A stretch of DNA of 64,000 bases from Bacillus marinisedimentorum (GTDB lineage: Bacteria; Bacillota; Bacilli; Bacillales; Bacillaceae_O): NCBI RefSeq assembly GCF_001644195.2, contig NZ_LWBL02000005.1, positions 62,001-126,000 on the forward strand, in the 5' to 3' direction. A model generated the notes under the pieces. That model did not search any database and had not been told where the DNA came from. It saw only the letters and a list, made by a program, of their open reading frames with translations. The translations under genes were made by a program, and so were the position numbers. Of the stretch, positions 41,807-48,882 are shown piece by piece. Positions within the stretch are counted from its first letter, which is position 1; each line of letters starts with the position of its first letter.

Positions 41807-41839
41807 AAAAGCCCCGCAGCTGTCGGGCTGCGGGGCTTT
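41807..41839 (-). terminator. Terminator of the regulator-pheromone operon
   Basis: GCCCCGCAG and CTGCGGGGC pair perfectly; on the minus strand TTTTA follows. It lies about 60 bp after the stop of the 40-codon peptide gene and separates that operon from the protease gene. Confidence 0.75.
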
Positions 41840-41899
41840 CCGTTAAATCCGGGCTTGTTTTTGGGTGAAAATTTTCAAAGTAAAATTTTAAACGGGTCT

Positions 41900-42022
41900 T
41901 TAAAGGTCGGTATGCTCGGAAGTTGGCATAACTGGTCCTGGTGGATCATCCGCAAATACGTTTGTAGAAAAGCCAGCAAGTAGCAAAAGGATAATCGCTC
42001 CACTTCCTAATAACTTTTTCAT
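41900..42022 (-). CDS. Exported propeptide, probable cognate signal peptide of the RRNPP regulator
   Basis: A 40-codon gene encoding a peptide with a basic N-terminus (MKKLLGSG), a hydrophobic core (AIILLLLAGF) and a signal-peptidase-like site (TNVFA). The short secreted tail is DDPPGPVMPTSEHTDL. Its ATG shares an A with the TAA of the upstream regulator gene (TAATG), and the RBS GGAGGTG lies in the regulator's last codons. This size, layout and position are those of Phr/NprX/PapR-type pheromone precursors, which are exported, trimmed and re-imported by Opp to bind the neighbouring TPR protein. The mature peptide is unknown; C-terminal 5-8 residues are the usual form. Confidence 0.8.
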   Translation of the reverse strand: MKKLLGSGAIILLLLAGFSTNVFADDPPGPVMPTSEHTDL

Positions 42023-43311
42023 TAAAGCACCTCCACTTTTTCTGCAATTTCTTGTTTTATTAAGAAAGCTTCATAGAGCTTTTCTTTACACTTTTCCTGA
42101 TCATTTTTGTTGTTATAAAATACAGCCATTAATTCAAGAAGTTCCACTTTTTTATTCCTCATGTTCATCTGATCAGCCAGAAGCAATGCTTTAAAAACGG
42201 AATCAAGAAACTTCACTTCATCATTTTTTCTGGAATGAATTTTACACTTAGCCGTAAGTGCAATAATTTCTTCCAGGTGCAGCCGAAACTGGCGTGATAG
42301 TGTGACAGATTCCTGTGCATATTCAAGCGCTTGTTCCATATTATCTAATTTCAAATATAACTCTGCCAGGCTGCAATTTGTCCTAATGATCCCTTCACCA
42401 TCTGATAGCTGCTCTTTTATTTCCAAAGAGAATTGAAAGTATTCCAATGCTTTTTCATAGTTCTTCAGTTCGAGTTCTATTTGGCCAAGATTATGCCAGT
42501 ACTTTGCCTTCAGCCAGGAATCTTTAGTATGGGAACTCACATCCCTGGCTTCCAATAACTTTTCACGGGCCAACAGAAAAAATTTTTCTTTTTTATATAA
42601 GATTGCTTGCAGGGTTAGTGCACTTGCATAATGAATGCTTTTTTCATCAAGCAGATTAACAGCTTTTTCACACGCATAGTTAGCCTGGTCCATTTTATTC
42701 AGCCAGTAATAAACTGATGCCATATTGTAATAAGCTGTTCCTAACAGGCCTCGATCGTTCTCTTTTTCCAGGTGTTTTACAGCTATGGTGTATGCATGGA
42801 TCGCCTCCTCAAACTTCCCCATGCTATAATGCATCGTTCCATAAATGATTTCACATTTAATGAGGTTATTTAAATCATCCAGTTCACCAAACAGCTTTTC
42901 CGCCCTTTCGATACAGGGAACCGCTTTCTTATAATCCTTTCCTTCTATATATATGAGTGCCAGTTCTTTGTATGCATGGGCAGTCTGTTTTTTGTAAAAC
43001 AGACTGCTGTCTTCGTTTCGGATGATTTCAAGATATTTTTCCTTCGCCTTATCAACCAGCTGTGCCTGGCGATACGTTGCCGCCTGTTCAAGCAAAAACT
43101 CGACACGGTCCGCTTCTGCATCATCTTTAAAAAGATCGTCTGACAAACCGAGTTTCGTTTTGAGATAATGCCACGTTTCAGGGTCAGGCTTGATCTTTCC
43201 GTTTTCAATATTGCTCAGTTTGCTGATGGACATTTTGTCACTGACCGCTTCCTGCTGCGTCATGCCGAGCTGTTTTCTTCTCGCTTTAATTTCCAGGCCG
43301 ATATTCGTCAC
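42022..43311 (-). CDS. HTH-TPR transcriptional regulator of the RRNPP family (NprR/PlcR-like)
   Basis: A cytosolic regulator of about 429 residues. The N-terminal HTH_3 domain reads IGLEIKARRKQLGMTQQEAV and KMSISKLSNIENGK. The rest is a chain of TPR repeats (AHAYKELALIYIEGKDYKKA, AYYNMASVYYWLNKMDQA, YWHNLGQIELELKNYEKALE). This architecture is that of peptide-responsive NprR/PlcR/AimR-like proteins. I place the start at GTG 43311 because GGGGGTGA lies just upstream and the protein then begins TNIGLEIK like its relatives; a TTG at 43392 lacks an RBS. It is coupled by TAATG to the peptide gene. Confidence 0.85.
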   Translation of the reverse strand: MTNIGLEIKARRKQLGMTQQEAVSDKMSISKLSNIENGKIKPDPETWHYLKTKLGLSDDLFKDDAEADRVEFLLEQAATYRQAQLVDKAKEKYLEIIRNEDSSLFYKKQTAHAYKELALIYIEGKDYKKAVPCIERAEKLFGELDDLNNLIKCEIIYGTMHYSMGKFEEAIHAYTIAVKHLEKENDRGLLGTAYYNMASVYYWLNKMDQANYACEKAVNLLDEKSIHYASALTLQAILYKKEKFFLLAREKLLEARDVSSHTKDSWLKAKYWHNLGQIELELKNYEKALEYFQFSLEIKEQLSDGEGIIRTNCSLAELYLKLDNMEQALEYAQESVTLSRQFRLHLEEIIALTAKCKIHSRKNDEVKFLDSVFKALLLADQMNMRNKKVELLELMAVFYNNKNDQEKCKEKLYEAFLIKQEIAEKVEVL

Positions 43312-43430
43312 GAAATCACCCCCGGGGCTTTTTAACTCTTTCGATGCCCGCTCTCTATTTCCTTTAAATTTTTCTGAATTATCTAAATTCAACTAATCTA
43401 TAGGGTGGAAAATTTTAGTTAACATAATGC

Positions 43431-43450
43431 TGCCTGGCAATTGCCAGGCA
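43431..43450. repeat. ATTGCC-family palindrome, short form
   Basis: TGCCTGGCAATTGCCAGGCA is a perfect 20-bp palindrome between the regulator gene and the cyclophilin terminator. It is a collapsed version of the 35-bp repeats at 52209, 55542 and 59691. Confidence 0.65.
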
Positions 43451-43465
43451 AACAATGGAGCAATC

Positions 43466-43489
43466 AAAAAAGCAGCCCGCAGGCTGCTT
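43466..43489 (-). terminator. Terminator of the cyclophilin gene
   Basis: GCAGCC and GGCTGC pair around a 4-nt loop; on the minus strand TTTTTT follows. It lies 12 bp after the stop at 43502. Confidence 0.75.
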
Positions 43490-43501
43490 TTCTTCGTTTC
43501 G

Positions 43502-44245
43502 CTATTCTTTTACAATTTCGATGCTTTCGATTTTGATTTCTTCTGCCGGGCGGTCGTTAGCATCGGTTTTCACATTGGCGATTTCGTCGACGACGTCCAT
43601 GCCTTCGATGACGTGGCCGAATACGGCATGTCTTCCGTCAAGCGTGGGAGTGCCGCCATGCTCTTTATAAAGGTCAATGATTTCTTCCGGGAAGCCGACT
43701 TCCTGCATCTGCTGTATCATATCGCTGCCCACATCTTTCTTTTGGACAATAAAGAACTGACTGCCATTTGTATCAGGGCCGCGGTTGGCCATGGAAAGGG
43801 CGCCGCGGAAATTGGCAAGCTTATTTGAAAATTCATCTTCGAATGGTTCGCCCCAGATGCTCTCTCCTCCAGCACCAGTTCCCTGCGGATCGCCTGTCTG
43901 CACCATGAAATCTTGGATGACACGATGGAAAATTACGCCGTCATAATAGCCGTCTTTGCTGTGGGTGATGAAGTTTTCTACTGTTTTAGGCGCTTCTTCA
44001 GGATATAGCTTCACTTTTATATCGCCTTTTGTCGTATGGATGACTGCCACTTTTTCATTTTCCTGGACTTCCATGAATTGAGGATATTCTGACACTTCAG
44101 TTCCCTTCTTATTTTGATCAGATTGCGGCTGTCCGTTCTCTTCATTCGTCTTGGTGTTTTCGTTTGTTCCAGCCGAGTCGCCGCACGCTGAGATCGTCAA
44201 TCCTGCAACTGCAAGAAAAAACATTAGGATGATAACCCGTTTCAT
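43502..44245 (-). CDS. Cyclophilin-type peptidyl-prolyl isomerase lipoprotein
   Basis: A 247-residue lipoprotein with signal peptide and lipobox LTISAC (Cys21), a hydrophilic linker, and a cyclophilin domain from about residue 65. Active-site landmarks are GVIFHRVIQDFMVQTGDPQGTG, which holds the catalytic Arg and Gln (cited in part: FHRVIQDFMVQTGDP), NGSQFFI and FGHVIEGMDVV. It would catalyse proline isomerisation in exported proteins outside the membrane. It is a single gene with its own terminator. Confidence 0.87.
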   Translation of the reverse strand: MKRVIILMFFLAVAGLTISACGDSAGTNENTKTNEENGQPQSDQNKKGTEVSEYPQFMEVQENEKVAVIHTTKGDIKVKLYPEEAPKTVENFITHSKDGYYDGVIFHRVIQDFMVQTGDPQGTGAGGESIWGEPFEDEFSNKLANFRGALSMANRGPDTNGSQFFIVQKKDVGSDMIQQMQEVGFPEEIIDLYKEHGGTPTLDGRHAVFGHVIEGMDVVDEIANVKTDANDRPAEEIKIESIEIVKE

Positions 44246-44418
44246 TCACTTGTTCCCCTTCTTGTCTGTAATTGGCATTTAATGTGATTGTACATGAAAT
44301 CGTCCGGAAAATCATGTATCAATTACACTACACGATTTTCATAAGCTTTTCTAATCAGATTTACTCTTCAAAAATACAAAAGACCCTGCCCATTTCAGGC
44401 AGGATCCTTTCCCCATTC

Positions 44419-44682
44419 TTACTTGCTCAGCGTTTCATTCATCAATTCTTCAAGGCCTGCAAGTGCTTCATCAGCATCTGACCCTTCAGCCTTGATCGTG
44501 ACTTCCGCTCCCTGTGGTACACCAAGGGACATGACACCCATGATGGATTTCAGGTTGACGGTCTTGCCTTTGTACTCAAGGGTTACGTCGGATTGATAGT
44601 GTCCAGCTTTATTGACAAGCTGTGTCGCCGGACGTGCATGGATTCCAGTTTCGTCTGTGATTGTAAATGTCTTTTCTGCCAT
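44419..44682 (-). CDS. ptsH: Phosphocarrier protein HPr
   Basis: An 87-residue HPr. His15 in GIHARPAT is the site phosphorylated by PEP/enzyme I, and Ser46 in [11 protein letters not shown] is the HPr-kinase site used with CcpA. The sequence is close to B. subtilis HPr in length and pattern. Unusually it lies 18 bp after a broken fruA gene rather than with ptsI, so it may be an extra HPr that was the last gene of the fructose operon. The RBS is AGGAGTG. Confidence 0.88.
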   Translation of the reverse strand: MAEKTFTITDETGIHARPATQLVNKAGHYQSDVTLEYKGKTVNLKSIMGVMSLGVPQGAEVTIKAEGSDADEALAGLEELMNETLSK

Positions 44683-44700
44683 TTTTACTTCACTCCTATG

Positions 44701-45549
44701 TTATTGTACAGGTTTTTTCCAGAACCCGACCATCAATGCAGTGACAATGGAGCCCGCCAAAATCGCAGCAACATATAACAGTGCGCTTCTTTCCATAATC
44801 GGAATGACAAATGCGCCGCCGTCCGGAGCCGGCAGGCCGATCCCACACAGCATGGTCAGTGCGCCTGCTATTGCAGAGCCGGTGATGATGGACGGAATGC
44901 CCCGTCCCGGATCTGCAGCTGCAAACGGGATTGCATCTTCTGTTATAGAGGATGCCCCATGATATAAGCTGTTTTTCCGGCTTCGCGTTCTTGTTTTGTG
45001 AACTTGGATTTGAAAAACGACGTTGCGAGCGCCAATCCAAGCGGAGGCACCATACCGCCAGCCATAATTGCGGCATGCGGAGCATAGTTTCCTGCATCAA
45101 TCATCGCAATTCCAAAGGTGAATGCGGCTTTGTTGATCGGTCCGCCAATATCAACCGCCATCATCCCACCAAGTAACAATCCTAATAATACAGCATTTCC
45201 TGTTCCTAATCCACCTTACCATTCTTGAAGGCGCATGTTAAAAGCTCCCGCCAGATCATTGACTACGTAGAACATGATCATGCCTGTCGCAAAAATGCCA
45301 AACAGCGGATATTACAAGTTTGTTCTGATCCCGGCAAGCGACTCCGGCATGCCCTCGGGCATTTTTTTAATTTCACCCGGCAATCAATCGCCGTGAAACC
45401 CGAGCTGCCCTATGCAGCTATGAACCGCCGATCATACCTGGTGAAAGCCCTGGCCTGTCAGCGATACTTAACGCAATGAATCCGGCGCATGGTCCTGACA
45501 TGGCGGCCGCCACTAAGGTGTCTTTTGTCAGCAACTCTCATACTTTCAT
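44701..45549 (-). pseudogene. fruA: Decayed fructose PTS enzyme II (fruA)
   Basis: The remains of a fructose-specific EIIABC gene. It opens MKV, a stop, ELLTKDTL (the FruA start), then after a large deletion jumps to CAGFIALSIADRPGLSPGMI. Another frame carries LLLGGMMAVDIGGPINKAAF and MVPPLGLALATSFFKSKFTK up to AYIMG. After a frameshift it continues ITEDAIPFAAADPGRGIPS to GFWKKPVQ and a stop. Intact FruA is about 600 residues or more. EIIA, EIIB and much of EIIC are gone, so no transporter can be made. Confidence 0.88.
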
Positions 45550-45570
45550 ACTGGTTCACCTCTCAACTTT

Positions 45571-46482
45571 TTATATTTCTATCATCTTCACTTTTTCCAG
45601 CAGTGCCTCAACATTTGTTTTCTCGGCAAATCCAAGCGAAAATGCCGTTGCACTCCCTGTTGCGATTCCATATCGGAAGGCTTCCTTTTTATCTGCGGTT
45701 TCCAGATAAGATGCTGTAAAACCGGCAACGACAGAATCACCGGCACCCACCGTATTTTTCACCTTGCCCTCCGGTGCAGCTGCTGCATAAGCTTCTGAAC
45801 TGTTAAGGAACAGCGCCCCTTTTCCACCCATTGAAACAATGACATTTTGAGGGCCGAGATCAAGCAATTTCCTGCCGTAAATAAGCGCATCTTCCATCGT
45901 TTCGACTTGTGCATCAAACAGGCCGCCAAGCTCATGGTGATTCGGCTTTACGAGAAACGGCTGCTCGGCGAGGGCATTCTTTAATGCGCCCCCTTTAGCA
46001 TCAATGATCACTTCTGCCCCTTTGCTTTTTGCTTTTTGGGCAAGGAATTGATAAACGGTATCAGGAACGGACTTCGGGATACTGCCCGCAAAGATGACCA
46101 CATCCTCTTTGCCGAGTGTTTCAAGTTTCCGTTCCAGTCCAGCCAGATTGTTTTCCGTAATCTCAGGTCCCTGGCCGTTTATTTCGGTTTCCTCCCCCGT
46201 TTTAAGTTTGATGTTGATGCGTGTATCTCCGCCTACATGGACGAAATCGGAAGAGACCCCTTCTCGCGATAGTTCCTCCGAAATGAAAGCTCCGGTGAAA
46301 CCGCCGAGGAATCCGAGTGCGGTATTTTCTTGTCCAAGTCTCTTTAAAACACGCGAAACGTTGATGCCTTTTCCGCCAGAGCTTTTCGTTTCAAAAGATG
46401 TAATGTTCAGGGAACCGAGCTCAAGATTGTCCACGCCAACGATATAGTCAACCGATGGGTTCAATGTAACGGTATAAATCAT
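45571..46482 (-). CDS. fruK: 1-phosphofructokinase FruK
   Basis: A 303-residue PfkB-family kinase phosphorylating fructose-1-phosphate to fructose-1,6-bisphosphate. It begins IYTVTLNPSVDYIVGVDN, has the substrate-binding SSGGKGINVSRVLKRLG and the catalytic GAGDSVVAGFTA with the conserved aspartate. The frame is intact, although both neighbours (fruR, fruA) are broken. The ATG overlaps the fruR remnant stop by four bases, a relic of the original fruR-fruK-fruA operon. Confidence 0.9.
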   Translation of the reverse strand: MIYTVTLNPSVDYIVGVDNLELGSLNITSFETKSSGGKGINVSRVLKRLGQENTALGFLGGFTGAFISEELSREGVSSDFVHVGGDTRINIKLKTGEETEINGQGPEITENNLAGLERKLETLGKEDVVIFAGSIPKSVPDTVYQFLAQKAKSKGAEVIIDAKGGALKNALAEQPFLVKPNHHELGGLFDAQVETMEDALIYGRKLLDLGPQNVIVSMGGKGALFLNSSEAYAAAAPEGKVKNTVGAGDSVVAGFTASYLETADKKEAFRYGIATGSATAFSLGFAEKTNVEALLEKVKMIEI

Positions 46483-46685
46483 GTGCTCACCACTTCTATT
46501 CTTGTATGTTTTTGATACTTCTTAAGATGATGGGAATCAAGCGCTGAACTTGCAATGATATCGGCGTCCTGCAAGTCAGCGAATCGTGCAAAAGACGTCT
46601 CGCCGAATTTCGTATTCGAATTTTCACTCATTATCCTTCTCGTTCGGTCAAAAATAAACGTGCGTACGCCTATTTTCCCCCATCC
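46479..46685 (-). pseudogene. fruR: Truncated remnant of DeoR-family regulator fruR
   Basis: The frame KIGVRTFIFDRTRRIMSENS followed by NTKFGETSFARFADLQDADI and ending RIEVVST matches the C-terminal effector domain of FruR-like DeoR regulators, with the K-F-G-x-x-S-F-A signature near the end. The whole N-terminal HTH and most of the sensor domain are missing; upstream sequence is noncoding. The stop overlaps the fruK ATG. Confidence 0.75.
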
Positions 46686-46799
46686 AAATGACTGTATTCC
46701 AGGCTTTCATTCCTATAAATAGTCGTTCAGACACATTGGAACTTTTTTTCTCTATCGGTAAAATAACGGAGAAGATGTCATATTTTCAGAGGTGGTGAA

Positions 46800-48137
46800 A
46801 TGGATTCTGAGCAGAATTCGTCAGGCAATCTGTCACGGAAAACGGTGTATAAAAGGCGGAGGATGGTAAAAAGGGGTGTGTGGACCGCTGTCACATTGGT
46901 CCTGGCAGCCGGTGTCTTTGTTACTACAGAAACGCTTGGCCTTACTTCCTTTTTTAGCGGGACAAAAGAAGCGAGCCTTCGGCAGGATGAAATTCCTTTC
47001 AGGCAGGGAACAGCCGCTGCTGCGCGACCGGCGGATAACCTGGAAAAAGAACCGGTGACCGTGCTTAATTCTGAGAAACCGAAAAAAGAGCAAGTGCAAG
47101 AAGCAATTGCTGACGGGGAAAAAGAGAGGGAGCAGGACAGAGCAGTCCCGCCGCTTACGCAAGGCAAAAAAAGCGGCAGCGCAGCCCGATATCAAACTTC
47201 CGGGAAGCAGGAGCAGCCAGCAGTAAAAAAGGGTATCATTTTACGTCATACCATTTCAAAAGGCGAGACGCTGTACAGCATCGCACGTATTTATTATGAG
47301 TCGAAAGAGGGGCAGCAATTCATCATTGATGCAAACGGACTGGCAGGAACGTCCGATATAAAAGCAGGAACCGCCCTGAAAATTCCTGATCCCGACTTTT
47401 TATCGGTTTATAAAGTGAAGCAGGGCGACACACTTTTCAGCATCGCTTCACACTTTTACAGCCGCAGTAAAGTACTTTCCTATTTTTCCGGATTGAACAG
47501 CATCACCAATCCTTCGGTTGATGTAAAAGCAGGAGCAAAAGTGATGTTTCCGCAGACGCATCATCTGGATGTACATATTATCCAGCCCGGCGAAACAGCT
47601 TATAGCATTATGGACTCCTATTACAAAATCGATACATATATTGAAGCGGTGAAGGAGTTCAACCATCTGAGCGGATCGTCCCTGCAAGCAGGCACAACCC
47701 TATACATACCTAATTTTTTCAAACTTGAAGGGAAGACACAGAAGGTTCATGAGGGACGCTGGATAGAGGTCAGCAAATCGAAGCATCTCGTTACGCTTTA
47801 TGATGGAGACCGGATTCTTTTCCAGGAAAAAGCGGCAACCGGCAAAAGTGACGATCTGACACCGACCGGTACGTTCCAGGTGATCGCAAAATTGGAAAAT
47901 CCGTGGTACTCCCCAAAGGGAATCACCGGCGGCAGCCCGGATAATCCACTCGGAACGCGCTGGCTTGGCTTGAGTGTACCGGGTACAAGCGGTGAAAAAT
48001 ATGGAATCCACGGAACGAATAACCCTTCTTCGATTGGAAAGGACGTCAGCCTCGGGTGTATCAGGCTGGATAACAGAAACGTCGAATGGTTATTTGACCG
48101 CGTCCCGCTTGGCACGAAAGTCGTGATAAAAGAGTAA
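46800..48137 (+). CDS. LysM-domain L,D-transpeptidase
   Basis: A 445-residue cell-wall enzyme. An N-terminal cytoplasmic basic segment and one signal anchor (GVWTAVTLVLAAGVFVTTET) are followed by a low-complexity linker. Three LysM modules come next (TISKGETLYSIARIYY, YKVKQGDTLFSIASHFY, HIIQPGETAYSIMDSYY). The YkuD catalytic domain at the C-terminus has the motif HGTNNPSSIGKDVSLGCIRL with catalytic His and Cys. Such proteins crosslink or modify peptidoglycan, with LysM holding the glycan. AGAGGTGG precedes the ATG. Confidence 0.88.
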   Translation: MDSEQNSSGNLSRKTVYKRRRMVKRGVWTAVTLVLAAGVFVTTETLGLTSFFSGTKEASLRQDEIPFRQGTAAAARPADNLEKEPVTVLNSEKPKKEQVQEAIADGEKEREQDRAVPPLTQGKKSGSAARYQTSGKQEQPAVKKGIILRHTISKGETLYSIARIYYESKEGQQFIIDANGLAGTSDIKAGTALKIPDPDFLSVYKVKQGDTLFSIASHFYSRSKVLSYFSGLNSITNPSVDVKAGAKVMFPQTHHLDVHIIQPGETAYSIMDSYYKIDTYIEAVKEFNHLSGSSLQAGTTLYIPNFFKLEGKTQKVHEGRWIEVSKSKHLVTLYDGDRILFQEKAATGKSDDLTPTGTFQVIAKLENPWYSPKGITGGSPDNPLGTRWLGLSVPGTSGEKYGIHGTNNPSSIGKDVSLGCIRLDNRNVEWLFDRVPLGTKVVIKE

Positions 48138-48217
48138 AAAAACGGCGATTTGCGAGCCTTCAAGCGAACACGGGAGAGCAGCTCTGTTGAAATGCTTCCT
48201 TACTGAAGGCAAAAAGA

Positions 48218-48257
48218 AACGTCCGGCAGCAATAATTCGCCGGACGTTCTCTTTTTT
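48218..48257. terminator. Bidirectional terminator
   Basis: AACGTCCGGC and GCCGGACGTT pair around an 11-nt loop. TTTTTT follows on the plus strand and A-runs precede it, so it can serve both the L,D-transpeptidase gene and the convergent gene ending at 48257. Confidence 0.75.
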
Positions 48258-48745
48258 CATGTAATGGAATAAACAAACCTCGTCACTTCCTGGACAGACG
48301 GCCGGTACATCGTAAGGTAAAAACCTGCAGCAAGCCCGAACAGAATGAGTGTATAGGAAACGAAAAACTTTCCGGTGAGGAGTTTCCTGAAAGGCTTGAA
48401 CGCAGGATGCAACAGGCCGATGACGCCAATCAGGATAAGCGTCGCAAACAGGGCCGCAATGACAACGATGTTAGTCCAGGCCAGCTTCATCTCCTGGATG
48501 CCCCATTGGATTTCCAGCATAGCTTTGTAATTTTGATCGCTGATCCTGATCTTGTTCGTCCTCTCTTCCATGCCAAGAGGGCCGTAATCTTTTACTGTCA
48601 TAACATTTTGCTTTACGTTATAAGAATATCCATTCGGATAAATTTCAAGTTTTTCCCCGAAGAAAAACAGGGATGCGGCAAGAACGACATAGAGTGCAAC
48701 CAGGAATGTGAATAACGTGATGTTCCGCTGCTTGTTGCTCCTCAA
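48257..48745 (-). CDS. Uncharacterised three-helix membrane protein
   Basis: A 162-residue protein with hydrophobic helices at about residues 9-29, 90-112 and 125-146. A soluble extracytoplasmic segment lies between the first two (GEKLEIYPNGYSYNVKQNVM). I do not recognise a family. It stands alone and convergent to the L,D-transpeptidase gene. A role at the envelope is possible but not indicated. Confidence 0.5.
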   Translation of the reverse strand: MRSNKQRNITLFTFLVALYVVLAASLFFFGEKLEIYPNGYSYNVKQNVMTVKDYGPLGMEERTNKIRISDQNYKAMLEIQWGIQEMKLAWTNIVVIAALFATLILIGVIGLLHPAFKPFRKLLTGKFFVSYTLILFGLAAGFYLTMYRPSVQEVTRFVYSIT

Positions 48746-48882
48746 TTCACTCCTCCTTTCAAAAGAGGCATACCTGCTTTAGAAGAATAGACCTTCTTTA
48801 TACATTACCTTCCCGCTTTATTTACGGAAAAACCATTTTGTTCCTATTCAGTGCTTCGAGCTGCGAAATTGCGGCCGAATCA

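Noticed and set aside
44696-45100. 134-codon minus-strand frame
   Set aside because: It is an out-of-frame reading of the fruA pseudogene; the true frame spells the EIIC C-terminus.
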